Virus record (IMG/VR): IMGVR_UViG_3300020467_000013 | Span: 1 to 42,037 of that record | DNA length: 42,037 nt | Strand: one strand, 5' to 3' | From: a virus | In this document: positions 5,612 through 13,570 of the stretch, one piece after another | How positions within the stretch are numbered: position 1 is the first letter of the stretch | How the letters are laid out: every line of letters starts with the position of its first letter | Notes under the pieces: generated by a model | Told to the model about the DNA's origin: nothing | Databases searched by the model: none | Seen by the model: the letters and a program-made list of their open reading frames with translations, nothing else | Made by a program: the position numbers and the translations under genes

Positions 5612-5733
5612 TGAATGATTCCACACAAAAAACAATTGCCGAAAAACTCAACGGAAGAATAGCAATGCTCGGCATCATTGCAGGTATCGGAGCATACTTA
5701 ACCACAGGACAACTCATTCCAGGTTACGTCTAA
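5611..5733 (+). CDS. hli: High-light inducible protein, short form (40 aa)
   Basis: MNDSTQKTIAEKLNGRIAML..., ending TTGQLIPGYV. The frame is open upstream, but the ATG that overlaps the preceding stop begins the homologous part. The canonical E-x-x-NGR-x-AM is intact. The C-terminus closely resembles the previous Hli (GAYxTTGQxIPG), suggesting tandem duplication. Translation is coupled on both sides through TAATG overlaps. Confidence 0.9.
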   Translation: MNDSTQKTIAEKLNGRIAMLGIIAGIGAYLTTGQLIPGYV

Positions 5734-5822
5734 TGAATCATCCAGTACCATTAAAGTTAGTACCATACATCTTTATGGTAGCAGCAAGTCTAAGTACCAT
5801 CGCAAATACAGTTAGTGTCTGA
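5733..5822 (+). CDS. Membrane microprotein (29 aa)
   Basis: MNHPVPLKLVPYIFMVAASL..., from the ATG that overlaps the hli stop to TGA at 5820-5822. Residues 8-25 form one hydrophobic segment. The length and single helix recall the tiny photosystem or cytochrome b6f subunits, but no specific family is recognised. Chain-coupled with the hli genes, so probably a thylakoid protein. Confidence 0.55.
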   Translation: MNHPVPLKLVPYIFMVAASLSTIANTVSV

Positions 5823-6006
5823 TCTCGTATTCGAAACCAATACATTCTCTCCATTTCTAGCAATCCTTTGGTGTTTCTATCCAATGGCAGCGTTAGTTTT
5901 GATAGAGTTATTGTTGCGTGCGTTTCGTAATGATGATGACGATGATCTGGGCGGTGGAAAGGGTGTCCGTGTGACACAACTACAAACTGTCCCATCAGGT
6001 ACTTGA
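5815..6006 (+). CDS. Single-pass membrane protein with poly-Asp stretch (63 aa)
   Basis: Starts at GTG 5815, overlapping the stop of the 29-aa gene by 8 bp. Residues about 11-36 (FSPFLAILWCFYPMAALVLI) form a membrane helix, followed by LLRAFRN, five Asp, a Gly run and a polar tail. The positive-then-acidic pattern after the helix suggests a cytoplasmic/stromal-side tail. No family recognised. Last gene of the hli operon. Confidence 0.6.
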   Translation: MSDLVFETNTFSPFLAILWCFYPMAALVLIELLLRAFRNDDDDDLGGGKGVRVTQLQTVPSGT

Positions 6007-6029
6007 CAGAGTAGAAATACCTATATAAT
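6003..6029 (+). promoter_or_regulatory. Candidate promoter with short spacer
   Basis: TTGACA at 6003-6008, overlapping the preceding stop, and TATAAT at 6024-6029, 15-bp spacer inside an AT-rich TATATAATATATT run. An extended -10 (TGCTATAAT, 6076-6084) follows downstream. Either could drive the gene at 6133, but the terminator at 6085-6120 lies between. Confidence 0.45.
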
Positions 6030-6084
6030 ATATTAATAAGTATTTCTACCAGGCTATGCAACATTTAATTTTTATTGCTATAAT

Positions 6085-6120
6085 AGGAGCATACATGTAC
6101 AGCAATGTAGGCTCCTTTTT
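6085..6120 (+). terminator. Rho-independent terminator
   Basis: AGGAGC (6085-6090) pairs with GCTCCT (6111-6116), with an inner TACAT/ATGTA (6092-6096 with 6105-6109), then a short T run. It probably ends the hli operon. The TATAAT of an extended -10 element abuts its 5' edge. Confidence 0.7.
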
Positions 6121-6132
6121 CTATGCTTAATT

Positions 6133-6369
6133 ATGATTGACTCTTACCGCTACGACAACACTGATCTATTAGACCAAAGAAAGTTTGCTTTGGCAGCAAT
6201 CACACAGTTTAATCAGATCGATAGGGAATCTTATGAGTTTTGTGATCAGGTAATACAAACAGGAGTCATAGGAAAACTAATAGAAAAGTATTCAGAGGGT
6301 GGTAATATGATGGAAGCATTTAAAGAAGTCAATGAACTCTATAAGGACCACCTAGCAAACCGTCCATAG
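6133..6369 (+). CDS. Hypothetical protein (78 aa)
   Basis: MIDSYRYDNTDLLDQRKFAL..., acidic and mostly helical, with no membrane segment or catalytic motif. It stands between the hli operon terminator and the psbA promoter. No family recognised; the codon pattern and length fit a real gene. Confidence 0.65.
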   Translation: MIDSYRYDNTDLLDQRKFALAAITQFNQIDRESYEFCDQVIQTGVIGKLIEKYSEGGNMMEAFKEVNELYKDHLANRP

Positions 6370-6373
6370 GTAT

Positions 6374-6402
6374 TTGACAAATTGTAAAGTTTTATATATA
6401 AT
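6374..6402 (+). promoter_or_regulatory. Strong sigma70-type psbA promoter
   Basis: TTGACA (6374-6379), 17-bp spacer, TATAAT (6397-6402): both boxes perfect and spacing ideal. The predicted start near 6409 coincides with the first base of a GTC-TTCG-GAC hairpin, giving a capped 5' end to the psbA mRNA. Confidence 0.88.
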
Positions 6403-6408
6403 GTTAGT

Positions 6409-6468
6409 GTCTTCGGACCAATATTACCCCTAACCAAGACCATGGGGATCCCTAAGGGGAATAGTCTT
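6409..6468 (+). ncRNA. Structured psbA leader (PhotoRC-like)
   Basis: The psbA 5' UTR begins with a UUCG-capped hairpin (6409-6418). Further on, AAGAC (6436-6440) pairs with GTCTT (6464-6468) and encloses CCC-TAA-GGG (6450-6458); CCCC at 6427-6430 can pair with either of two GGGG runs (6444-6447, 6456-6459), so two folds compete. PhotoRC RNA motifs are known ahead of psbA in cyanobacteria and cyanophages and this may be one; I assign it by position and general form only. Confidence 0.5.
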
Positions 6469-6506
6469 TTTATACCAACTCTATAAAAACGTTCTATTAA
6501 TTTCAG

Positions 6507-7592
6507 ATGACAACAATCTCAAGAAGAGAGCAAGGTCTACTGTCAGGATGGAGTGAGTTTTGTGAGTGGGTTACAAGTACAAACAACAGACTTTATGTCG
6601 GTTGGTTTGGAGTTTTAATGATTCCTTGCTTGTTAGCTGCTGCTACTTGCTTTATCGTGGCATTTATTGCTGCTCCTCCCGTAGATATCGACGGGATTCG
6701 TGAACCTGTTGCAGGTTCATTCATGTATGGTAACAACATCATCTCTGGTGCTGTCGTTCCATCTTCCAACGCTATTGGATTACACTTCTACCCTATATGG
6801 GAAGCTGCCACTATAGATGAGTGGTTATACAACGGTGGTCCTTATCAGTTGGTTATCTTCCATTTCCTTATTGGAATCTCTGCTTACATGGGCAGACAGT
6901 GGGAGTTATCATATCGATTAGGTATGAGACCATGGATCTGTGTAGCATATAGTGCTCCAGTATCTGCTGCTTTCGCAGTGTTCTTAGTATATCCATTTGG
7001 TCAGGGTTCATTCTCTGATGGAATGCCTCTAGGTATTTCTGGTACGTTTAACTTCATGTTCGTATTCCAAGCAGAGCATAACATTCTTATGCATCCTTTC
7101 CATATGGCAGGGGTAGCAGGTATGTTCGGTGGATCACTCTTTAGTGCTATGCACGGTTCTCTAGTTACATCTTCTCTAATCAGAGAGACAACAGAAACTG
7201 AGTCTCAGAACTATGGTTACAAGTTTGGTCAAGAAGAAGAGACCTACAACATCGTTGCTGCTCATGGATACTTCGGTAGATTAATCTTCCAGTATGCATC
7301 GTTTAACAACAGTAGATCACTACACTTCTTCCTCGCTACATTCCCAGTTGTATGTGTTTGGTTAACTTCTATGGGTATATGCACAATGGCATTTAACCTT
7401 AACGGATTTAACTTTAACCAATCAGTTGTGGATGCAAACGGTAAGGTCGTTCCAACATGGGGCGATGTTTTAAACAGAGCAAACTTAGGTATGGAAGTTA
7501 TGCATGAAAGAAATGCACACAACTTCCCATTAGACTTAGCATCTGCTGAGACTTCCGAAGTTGCTTTACTTGCTGCTCCTAGCATTGGGTAA
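6507..7592 (+). CDS. psbA: Photosystem II D1 protein
   Basis: D1 is the reaction-centre subunit of photosystem II that binds P680 chlorophyll, pheophytin, QB and the Mn cluster, and it is damaged by light. The 361-aa protein is full length and uninterrupted, one residue longer than usual. It has the '[20 protein letters not shown]' block, '[16 protein letters not shown]' with TyrZ, '[11 protein letters not shown]', and a C-terminal tail after 'LDLASAE' that would be cut by the host protease. Position 130 (131 here) is Gln in 'GRQWELSY', the D1:1 or low-light form. Phage D1 replaces the host's during infection. No intron is present. Confidence 0.98.
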   Translation: MTTISRREQGLLSGWSEFCEWVTSTNNRLYVGWFGVLMIPCLLAAATCFIVAFIAAPPVDIDGIREPVAGSFMYGNNIISGAVVPSSNAIGLHFYPIWEAATIDEWLYNGGPYQLVIFHFLIGISAYMGRQWELSYRLGMRPWICVAYSAPVSAAFAVFLVYPFGQGSFSDGMPLGISGTFNFMFVFQAEHNILMHPFHMAGVAGMFGGSLFSAMHGSLVTSSLIRETTETESQNYGYKFGQEEETYNIVAAHGYFGRLIFQYASFNNSRSLHFFLATFPVVCVWLTSMGICTMAFNLNGFNFNQSVVDANGKVVPTWGDVLNRANLGMEVMHERNAHNFPLDLASAETSEVALLAAPSIG

Positions 7593-7617
7593 ACCAAATT
7601 CACTTTTTGATTACCAA

Positions 7618-7648
7618 ATACCCCGAAAAAAAATCGGGGTATTTTTTT
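7618..7648 (+). terminator. Rho-independent terminator of psbA
   Basis: ATACCCCGA (7618-7626) pairs with TCGGGGTAT (7634-7642) around an A-rich loop, followed by a T run. A near-identical hairpin core (ACCCCGA/TCGGGGT) recurs at 19636-19657. Confidence 0.9.
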
Positions 7649-7667
7649 CCTCAGGAGGATTTTTAAA

Positions 7668-7910
7668 ATGTTAAATGATGCAGACACACATGATGACATC
7701 CAGAGACCAATGGATATTAAGAGACACATCGAGGGGTTTCCAGAAGAGTATAAGAAGATGATGGAAGGTCAGTTGTCTAAACAACAAATAGAATTATTAG
7801 ATGGTAGAGATATGAAATCGCACGAGGGTATGATATTTGGACAGATGTATTCAGATTGGAAAGAGAAGAAGAACCCTCATTGGAATCAAATAAATAAAAA
7901 GAAAGACTAA
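7668..7910 (+). CDS. Hypothetical protein (80 aa)
   Basis: MLNDADTHDDIQRPMDIKRH..., highly charged, with a helical C-terminal half and a lysine-rich end. Preceded by a perfect AGGAGG (7653-7658), rare in this window, so it should be translated well. No family recognised. It lies six bases before the large putative adhesin gene and may be co-expressed with it. Confidence 0.65.
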   Translation: MLNDADTHDDIQRPMDIKRHIEGFPEEYKKMMEGQLSKQQIELLDGRDMKSHEGMIFGQMYSDWKEKKNPHWNQINKKKD

Positions 7911-7916
7911 ATTGTA

Positions 7917-10900
7917 ATGAGTGTCACAGGACATACCTGTTACGGAGGATCAGGAGATAATGTTTGGGTAGCAGGGGATGGTATTCCCTTGCTGCCTGAT
8001 TCTGCTATTCCAGGACAGAACACTCAACAGACACAAGGTTCACCCGAACCACCAGTACCAACACTACCAGGTCAGGAGGTAAGAGAAGTTGTTGGTAATT
8101 GCTACGGTCCTGTAACACCAGTACTAATACCAGATACTACACCTGACATACCAAGAACTACACAAGGACCTCCCATCCCTGCACCAGAGGAGGATCCAGG
8201 CGAAGTAATAAGAACAATAGTTGCAAGGTGTTATCCTGTAGCACCTCCACCACCAGTAGTACCACCAGATGTACCCGATGATCCAACTATAGTTGGTCCT
8301 ATAGATCCTTGTGAATTATTAGAACCAATTAAGAAAGCATTTCCTTCATTGGAGTTTCCTTTCTGCCCTAACGATTGGACATGGGATCTACCAGTACCAT
8401 GGAAACCAGATGGTCCTTTTGTTGGTAGGGGTAGCGATTGTGACAGAGTAATCTTGGGTCTAGCAGAGAAGACTGTTCGTAAGTCTGAAGATCCAATGAA
8501 GGTGAACATATATGTTGTCATACTTACAGGTGAAGAATTATATTGTGATCTAGGAGATGATCCAGGAGATCAAGAGTGGGGTGAGTGTGTTAAGGATGCT
8601 ATTGATTGTATCTTTAAACCATATGTCACAGGTACATGGAGAGCACCTGCTGCTGATTGTGACACACAATACTTTAGAGGACAGAACTCAGACAGTGGTG
8701 AGATATGTGTGAAGAATTGCTTCCCACAAAGAGTTCCTATCTATGAGTACAAGAAGGGTGATGCACCAGGTAATGTACAGATCATGCCTTTCGGTAATGG
8801 TTTCCATAATAAGAGACTATGTACTACAGATACATCAGGTAACTGGAATCAAGAGAAGGTAAGATGTGAAGGTGGTAACGCTGTGTTTAATAGTACAGCT
8901 ACACAGACACAAACTTTTACTGCTAATGGACTGACAATAACAGTCAAGGTCACACCGATCAATGATGGTGGTGAGTATGATAGTAGATGGTGGGTAGAAT
9001 CATTCACTGGTACCATGCCAGCTGTCGGTACTACATGGAATCATTCATGGAATGGTGGTAAAGGTACTGTTAATGTTAAGGTAACTATTATAGAAGGACC
9101 AGGTTCAGGTCAAGATACTCGCTATGGTAGAGAAGCAATAGCACCTGCAGGGTATAGTTTAGTTAATGCTGATCCTTCTTTCTATATCTTGGATAGAAAA
9201 GCAAGAGGGTCTATACCTTTGTATAGATTCTACTCACCAACCAACGTTGATACATTCCTGACTACCAATCCAGGTTCACCTGATACTACTGGTGCAGGTG
9301 AACGTGCAACCATGGACGCACAAGGTATGACTCAAGGAGAGATACTTGGATATGTTTTCAGAAATAAAGAGGATGCGATTCCATATGTAGGAGAAAGAGA
9401 ATCTATTAGAGAATTGCACAGATACTATGCTCCTAGTTCAGTTGCAACACTGAACGATCACATGTATTCATTACAGCAGATGGATATTGAGCAACCACCT
9501 GTGTATGGTCAGAGATTAACTTATAGATTACCTAACAACCCTAAGACATCATGGATTGTCAGTTATAAGATGGTCAAACCCAGTGCAGCGTATCAAAACT
9601 CATGGGGTGTGTACATTGCTAATGAAAATGCCACTGAAATATACTGGACTAAGACTATCAAGGCTAATGTTAATGTGAATAATGCTTACGGACAGTTTGA
9701 GATACCACTGACTGTGCTGAAACAATATCCAAACAAACAGATGGGATTCTATCTCGTACCTAATGGTAACAATTATGGTGTGAGTGACAATGATAGTCCT
9801 ACGTTCACTGCATCTGGTTCTGGATGGAAGAGATCTGGTGGTAGTGCACAGAGTGATTGGGTATTCTTCTCAGATCCATACATGAATCCTGATAATAGAA
9901 CTAAGACACGATGGGTTGGTGACAACTGGCAGTGGTGGGAGGATCTTCTTAATGGTGATGATGATTACACAGATTTTAAAGTACACTATGAAGTACTAGC
10001 ACCAGGTTCTGCATACAGATACGAAGGAGTGCAGTGTTACCTCTATGAAGGTGAAGCACCACCAAGAACTACTATACCTATCAAGACTAAGGATGAGTGT
10101 TCTACTGCAACATTCGATGGTGAGTTTATGGATATCGCACTGACTAGATCTCAATGTGGTTCAGCTAATCCTACCTATGGTGCTACTGGTGTAAACATTG
10201 ATTGTGGTACATGCTCTGGTGGATATGTTATAGAGATCAATAGAACTCAGACTATCAAGGCACTTAGGTCAGGTACTTTCCAACTCAAAGCATTTGGTTC
10301 TATCATTACTAACACAGACACTGACTGTATGACCTTCAGGTTTACACTGAAGAAGAATGGATCCACTTCTGTTGTAGATGAAACGTATGAGATAGCTACA
10401 TGGCCAGACGTAGGATATAATATAGGTACTTCATTCTCTTTAAGTGAAGGTGATACTATTACTCTAAAGGCAGAGGATATTATTACTGGTCCTCCATTTG
10501 GTAACGTACAGGTGACTATGGCACTGTTCGAGACATCTAGAGAGGAGTTTGAGACACCAGTTACCTTCCAGTTGGGTGCTATCTCTAGTGATGAGGTAGG
10601 TCACCAAGGTACTGAGGTTAATTCTAACAGTCCTATAGGTTCTTCTATTAAGAAGATGTCTATACAGTTATGGAATCATCAGACAAATGATTGGTCAGTT
10701 AAGGTAACAGTCTGGGATAACGGACAGGTTAATACAAATAATAATTGGAACAGTCAACTCTATGAGTCATCTGATGGTCAGAACTCTGAGTTTAAAGACG
10801 CATACTTCTCAGGTAATCCAACCAGTCAGGGTGGATGTATGGGATTAGATCCATGCCCTTACCCATTGTATGAGAACACAGTAAACTTACCAGGTACTAT

Positions 10901-11732
10901 CGTAAATCGTAACGGGCACATTATTTCTACCCGTGTTGATCACTATAGACCATGGGAGGATCAGTATGATCTTGGTTGCTACTACAATACACTGTTCGAA
11001 CATGGTAGAGGACTGATAGTCAAACCAGTTAACGAACTATCAGGTTCCAGTAACCTTAATGGCAAGTTAGATAAGTGGGCACACCATTCCTTTGGATCTG
11101 GTATGACATCATGGTACATACAAGAAGCAGTCACCACTGCTAGTGATGCACAAGATGCTATTGATGATATCGATGCGTTCTATTCAGCAGGTATCGGAGC
11201 ATGGAATGGTGGTACTTCTGGATCTGCTTATGGTGGAATGTATAGTAAGCAATGTTTTATGCATGACTATGTGTTAGGTAAAGATGCTAGTGGTTCTAAC
11301 ATGTCAGCAACTGATGTTGATCCTACAGGTAAGATACGCATAGCAATCTGGCCATATGCTGAGGACAGTGGTGATGGTGACCGAGACTACTGGGGTGCAG
11401 TGGTAGAACTATTTGATGTGGTCAATGCAGGTTCTGCCTATTGCCAAGGACAACAATTTGAGTTAGAATGGCCACCTGAGCAACCGAAGGGTGGTACATA
11501 CCAATCAATGCCTGGACAGACACCTTATTTTCCTAAGGATGATCCAAGTTATTCATTCCCTAACGAGGTTGTTGTTCCAGTTAGATCCTCTGATGATGAC
11601 GATGATAATACTTTCACACCGAGAGAAGCATTTTATCAGGAGTCACATAATAGGAACTCAAACATCTGGGTACTTTGTCAACACAAAGTAGAAAGGATTA
11701 AATTTAAAATTACTATAGATGAGGTGACCTAA
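7917..11732 (+). CDS. Large putative virion adhesin / fibre protein (1271 aa)
   Basis: The N-terminus (about 1-125) is proline-rich and carries three Cys-Tyr repeats (TCYGG, NCYGPV, RCYPV), two preceded by similar 'P-GEVxR' segments. The middle contains modules like DUF5648, a putative sugar-binding repeat: 'VPIYEYKKGDAPG' near 278 and 'IPLYRFYSPTNVDTFLTT' near 436, with 'LHRYYAPSS' near 500. The C-terminal half is Gly/Ser/Thr/Trp-rich beta sequence. There is no signal peptide. Such proteins in cyanomyoviruses are annotated as virion structural proteins; a receptor-binding role is an inference from the lectin-like repeats. Confidence 0.65.
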   Translation: MSVTGHTCYGGSGDNVWVAGDGIPLLPDSAIPGQNTQQTQGSPEPPVPTLPGQEVREVVGNCYGPVTPVLIPDTTPDIPRTTQGPPIPAPEEDPGEVIRTIVARCYPVAPPPPVVPPDVPDDPTIVGPIDPCELLEPIKKAFPSLEFPFCPNDWTWDLPVPWKPDGPFVGRGSDCDRVILGLAEKTVRKSEDPMKVNIYVVILTGEELYCDLGDDPGDQEWGECVKDAIDCIFKPYVTGTWRAPAADCDTQYFRGQNSDSGEICVKNCFPQRVPIYEYKKGDAPGNVQIMPFGNGFHNKRLCTTDTSGNWNQEKVRCEGGNAVFNSTATQTQTFTANGLTITVKVTPINDGGEYDSRWWVESFTGTMPAVGTTWNHSWNGGKGTVNVKVTIIEGPGSGQDTRYGREAIAPAGYSLVNADPSFYILDRKARGSIPLYRFYSPTNVDTFLTTNPGSPDTTGAGERATMDAQGMTQGEILGYVFRNKEDAIPYVGERESIRELHRYYAPSSVATLNDHMYSLQQMDIEQPPVYGQRLTYRLPNNPKTSWIVSYKMVKPSAAYQNSWGVYIANENATEIYWTKTIKANVNVNNAYGQFEIPLTVLKQYPNKQMGFYLVPNGNNYGVSDNDSPTFTASGSGWKRSGGSAQSDWVFFSDPYMNPDNRTKTRWVGDNWQWWEDLLNGDDDYTDFKVHYEVLAPGSAYRYEGVQCYLYEGEAPPRTTIPIKTKDECSTATFDGEFMDIALTRSQCGSANPTYGATGVNIDCGTCSGGYVIEINRTQTIKALRSGTFQLKAFGSIITNTDTDCMTFRFTLKKNGSTSVVDETYEIATWPDVGYNIGTSFSLSEGDTITLKAEDIITGPPFGNVQVTMALFETSREEFETPVTFQLGAISSDEVGHQGTEVNSNSPIGSSIKKMSIQLWNHQTNDWSVKVTVWDNGQVNTNNNWNSQLYESSDGQNSEFKDAYFSGNPTSQGGCMGLDPCPYPLYENTVNLPGTIVNRNGHIISTRVDHYRPWEDQYDLGCYYNTLFEHGRGLIVKPVNELSGSSNLNGKLDKWAHHSFGSGMTSWYIQEAVTTASDAQDAIDDIDAFYSAGIGAWNGGTSGSAYGGMYSKQCFMHDYVLGKDASGSNMSATDVDPTGKIRIAIWPYAEDSGDGDRDYWGAVVELFDVVNAGSAYCQGQQFELEWPPEQPKGGTYQSMPGQTPYFPKDDPSYSFPNEVVVPVRSSDDDDDNTFTPREAFYQESHNRNSNIWVLCQHKVERIKFKITIDEVT

Positions 11733-12040
11733 TGGGTGATGGTTTTGGAGAGAAGAAGACTAAGGCAGACCGTGATCTCCTTTCTTCTACTAGAGAACTA
11801 GCAGCATTACATAAGGTACTTAAGAAGTACCCCGATGATTCTGCAGGACGTAGGAAGATGCTTAAACGTATCAAGAAGTACTATCGTGGTGCTTTTGCAG
11901 AGTTAGATAGAATAGATATGAAACCACCTGTTCTACCTACTGAACAGATCTCCACTGATGAAGAGATAGAAGAGTTTGAGAAGGACATGGTGTCTCAAGA
12001 ACAAGCACAAAAATTTAGAGAAAATTTAAGGAAGAGTTAG
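11732..12040 (+). CDS. Hypothetical protein (102 aa)
   Basis: MGDGFGEKKTKADRDLLSST... is entirely charged and helical, basic in the middle (RRKMLKRIKKYY) and acidic at the end. Its ATG overlaps the TAA of the adhesin gene (TAATG), so translation is coupled. It could be a small partner or chaperone of the large protein, but no family is recognised. Confidence 0.65.
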   Translation: MGDGFGEKKTKADRDLLSSTRELAALHKVLKKYPDDSAGRRKMLKRIKKYYRGAFAELDRIDMKPPVLPTEQISTDEEIEEFEKDMVSQEQAQKFRENLRKS

Positions 12041-12041
12041 T

Positions 12042-12116
12042 ATGTGGTACACATTATTCTGGACAGTGATTATTATGTACGTTCTTATAAGGTTAGGTAT
12101 CTTTAGTAAGAAGTGA
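12042..12116 (+). CDS. Possible membrane microprotein (24 aa)
   Basis: MWYTLFWTVIIMYVLIRLGI followed by FSKK: one hydrophobic helix with a basic cytoplasmic-type end. It begins one base after the upstream stop, and its TGA overlaps the GTG of the next gene. Very short, but the exact fit between neighbours and the clean positive-inside topology support it. Confidence 0.5.
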   Translation: MWYTLFWTVIIMYVLIRLGIFSKK

Positions 12117-12685
12117 ACATTAATCTAGAAACTATAGGACCTGAGATCTTTATGGTCACGTTACCTCCTGCAATAGTAGGAGAGGTTTGGTTAATGGCAG
12201 AAGCATGTAGGAAGATTAAAGAACATCCTCTAGCACCACTCAAGCAACATGAGAATGCAGGGTTTAGTAACGAGGGTGAACGTGGTAACAACTATCAATG
12301 TGCAGTGCCAGTTCAGATGGTGGACAATTCATACTGGTTGCCATTGATCCTAAGAATAGTTGCTAGTCAGTATGGTGGGCATCATCGTGACTATAAGGTA
12401 CGCAGATCCGATGGTCACTTTGATGGTTACGATGTATGGACAAACTTTGCATACAAAGGAGACTACAATCCACCACACATCCATAGTGCTTTTGTTTCTG
12501 GTGTCATTTATGTTAAGAATCATGAACACCCTACCATTTTTACCGATAGTGGTGTAGAGTATGCAGGTAAAGAAGGGACGATGGTTTTCTTCCCATCAGA
12601 TACTGAACACATGGTTGAGGAGCAAACCTCAAACGAAGAAAGGATCACCATTGCTTTTAACGTATCAAGCTTGACATCCTCTTAA
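12113..12685 (+). CDS. 2OG-Fe(II) oxygenase, HxH type (5 of 6)
   Basis: 190 aa from a GTG overlapping the upstream TGA. The core has 'NFAYKGDYNPPHIHSAFVSG' (His122, His124), 'GTMVFFPSDTEHMV' (His166) and 'EERITIAFN' (Arg177). This is the HxH...SGviY and FPs-H form seen at 2506 and 3367. Its C-terminal codons contain the -35 box of the next promoter. It is separated from the main oxygenase cluster by about 7 kb. Substrate unknown. Confidence 0.8.
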   Translation: MNINLETIGPEIFMVTLPPAIVGEVWLMAEACRKIKEHPLAPLKQHENAGFSNEGERGNNYQCAVPVQMVDNSYWLPLILRIVASQYGGHHRDYKVRRSDGHFDGYDVWTNFAYKGDYNPPHIHSAFVSGVIYVKNHEHPTIFTDSGVEYAGKEGTMVFFPSDTEHMVEEQTSNEERITIAFNVSSLTSS

Positions 12686-12699
12686 CCATGTGCTATTAT
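12671..12699 (+). promoter_or_regulatory. Sigma70-type promoter
   Basis: TTGACA (12671-12676), 17-bp spacer, TATTAT (12694-12699). The start would be near 12706, and the transcript meets a terminator at 12788-12846 before the next gene. Confidence 0.65.
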
Positions 12700-12713
12700 C
12701 TTGATATTGTTAC

Positions 12714-12741
12714 AACTGTCACATATCTTAGTGTGCCAGTT
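12714..12741 (+). other. Stem-loop in leader or small RNA
   Basis: AACTG (12714-12718) pairs with CAGTT (12737-12741), with an inner CAC/GTG. It would lie near the 5' end of RNA from the promoter at 12671. The late promoter at 12743 begins just after it. Confidence 0.4.
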
Positions 12742-12742
12742 G

Positions 12743-12750
12743 TATAAATA
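12743..12750 (+). promoter_or_regulatory. T4-type late promoter (TATAAATA)
   Basis: An exact match to the T4 late-promoter consensus. The predicted start is near 12762, upstream of the terminator hairpin and 110 nt before the beta-barrel-like gene. Confidence 0.65.
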
Positions 12751-12787
12751 ACTTTACATAACTTCACAGGACTCGAAAGATCGTAAC

Positions 12788-12846
12788 CCTGCGTTGATGT
12801 AACAAAAACCCCATGTCGAGGGGTAATAACATCCGCAGGTTTTTTT
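12788..12846 (+). terminator. Long branched terminator upstream of the secreted protein gene
   Basis: CCTGCG (12788-12793) pairs with CGCAGG (12834-12839), stacked on GATGT/ACATC (12796-12800 with 12829-12833), around an inner CCCC/GGGG hairpin (12809-12812 with 12820-12823); seven T follow. It lies between both candidate promoters and the gene at 12875. It would either release a small RNA of about 85-140 nt or act as an attenuator. Confidence 0.75.
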
Positions 12847-12874
12847 ATTGCTTGCGAGACACTCTACAATAAAC

Positions 12875-13249
12875 ATGAATATCAAATCAACAATCGCTGC
12901 AGTTGCAGCAACTCCTCTACTCGTATCTGGTGCAGCTTTTGCTGGTCCTTATGTGAACCTAGAGGCAAATGGTTCTTATCCTGATGGATCATACACATCT
13001 GGTGCTTTAGAAGCACAAATCGGTTACGAAGGAGAAACTCCTGGTGGAATCGGTTGGTATGCATCTGTAGGACCTACTGTATCTCACACTGAGTCAACTG
13101 ATGACTTCGGTGATGTAGAAATCGCAGGTTACCTTGGTGGATCTAAGCAGATCACTGAAAAGGTTGGTCTTTATGGTGAGATCTACGGTGTATCTAACGA
13201 TAGCGACATCGACTTCTCTGGTAAGATCGGAACTAAGTTCACATTCTAA
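12875..13249 (+). CDS. Secreted beta-barrel-like protein (124 aa)
   Basis: The start is the ATG at 12875 (MNIKSTIAAVAATPLLVSGA), giving a clear signal peptide cut after AFA at residue 23; the longer TTG start lies in the terminator. The mature part alternates short beta strands and Gly/Asp turns (YVNLEANG, AQIGYEG, GWYASVGP, YGEIYGV) and ends with aromatic KFTF, like small outer-membrane barrels. Similar proteins occur in cyanomyoviruses and marine Synechococcus. It may enter the host outer membrane; its role is unknown. Confidence 0.7.
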   Translation: MNIKSTIAAVAATPLLVSGAAFAGPYVNLEANGSYPDGSYTSGALEAQIGYEGETPGGIGWYASVGPTVSHTESTDDFGDVEIAGYLGGSKQITEKVGLYGEIYGVSNDSDIDFSGKIGTKFTF

Positions 13250-13275
13250 AACAGTTAGAATATAACAAACTAAAT

Positions 13276-13301
13276 AGGGGTGTCTAGAACACCCCTTTTT
13301 T
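13276..13301 (+). terminator. Rho-independent terminator
   Basis: AGGGGTGT (13276-13283) pairs with ACACCCCT (13289-13296) around CTAGA, followed by a T run. It ends the secreted protein transcript. Confidence 0.9.
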
Positions 13302-13317
13302 ATTTCCTTTAAGAACT

Positions 13318-13569
13318 ATGAGCAAATCACCTGGTGGCACAGTAATATATACAAGACCTGGATGCCCCTATTGCACAAAAATAAAAGAGGTGTATAATAT
13401 GAACGGTTGGGGATTCACAGAGTACCAACTTAACGTTCAGTACACCAGAGCACAATTTAAACAAGAGTTTGGATCAGGTGCTACCTTTCCTCAAGTCGTG
13501 ATCAACGGTCAGAAGATGGGTGGTTGCACTGAAACAGTTAGATATTTGAGAGAAACTAAACTAATTTGA
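13318..13569 (+). CDS. nrdC: Glutaredoxin
   Basis: 83 aa, a typical single-domain glutaredoxin. The active site CPYC lies at residues 16-19 (TRPGCPYCTKI), 'ATFPQVVING' gives the cis-proline loop and 'MGGCTETVRYL' the glutathione-binding GG. It passes electrons from glutathione to ribonucleotide reductase (NrdB at the left edge) and other disulphides. First gene after a terminator; the following gene starts one base past its stop. Confidence 0.92.
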   Translation: MSKSPGGTVIYTRPGCPYCTKIKEVYNMNGWGFTEYQLNVQYTRAQFKQEFGSGATFPQVVINGQKMGGCTETVRYLRETKLI

Positions 13570-13570
13570 C

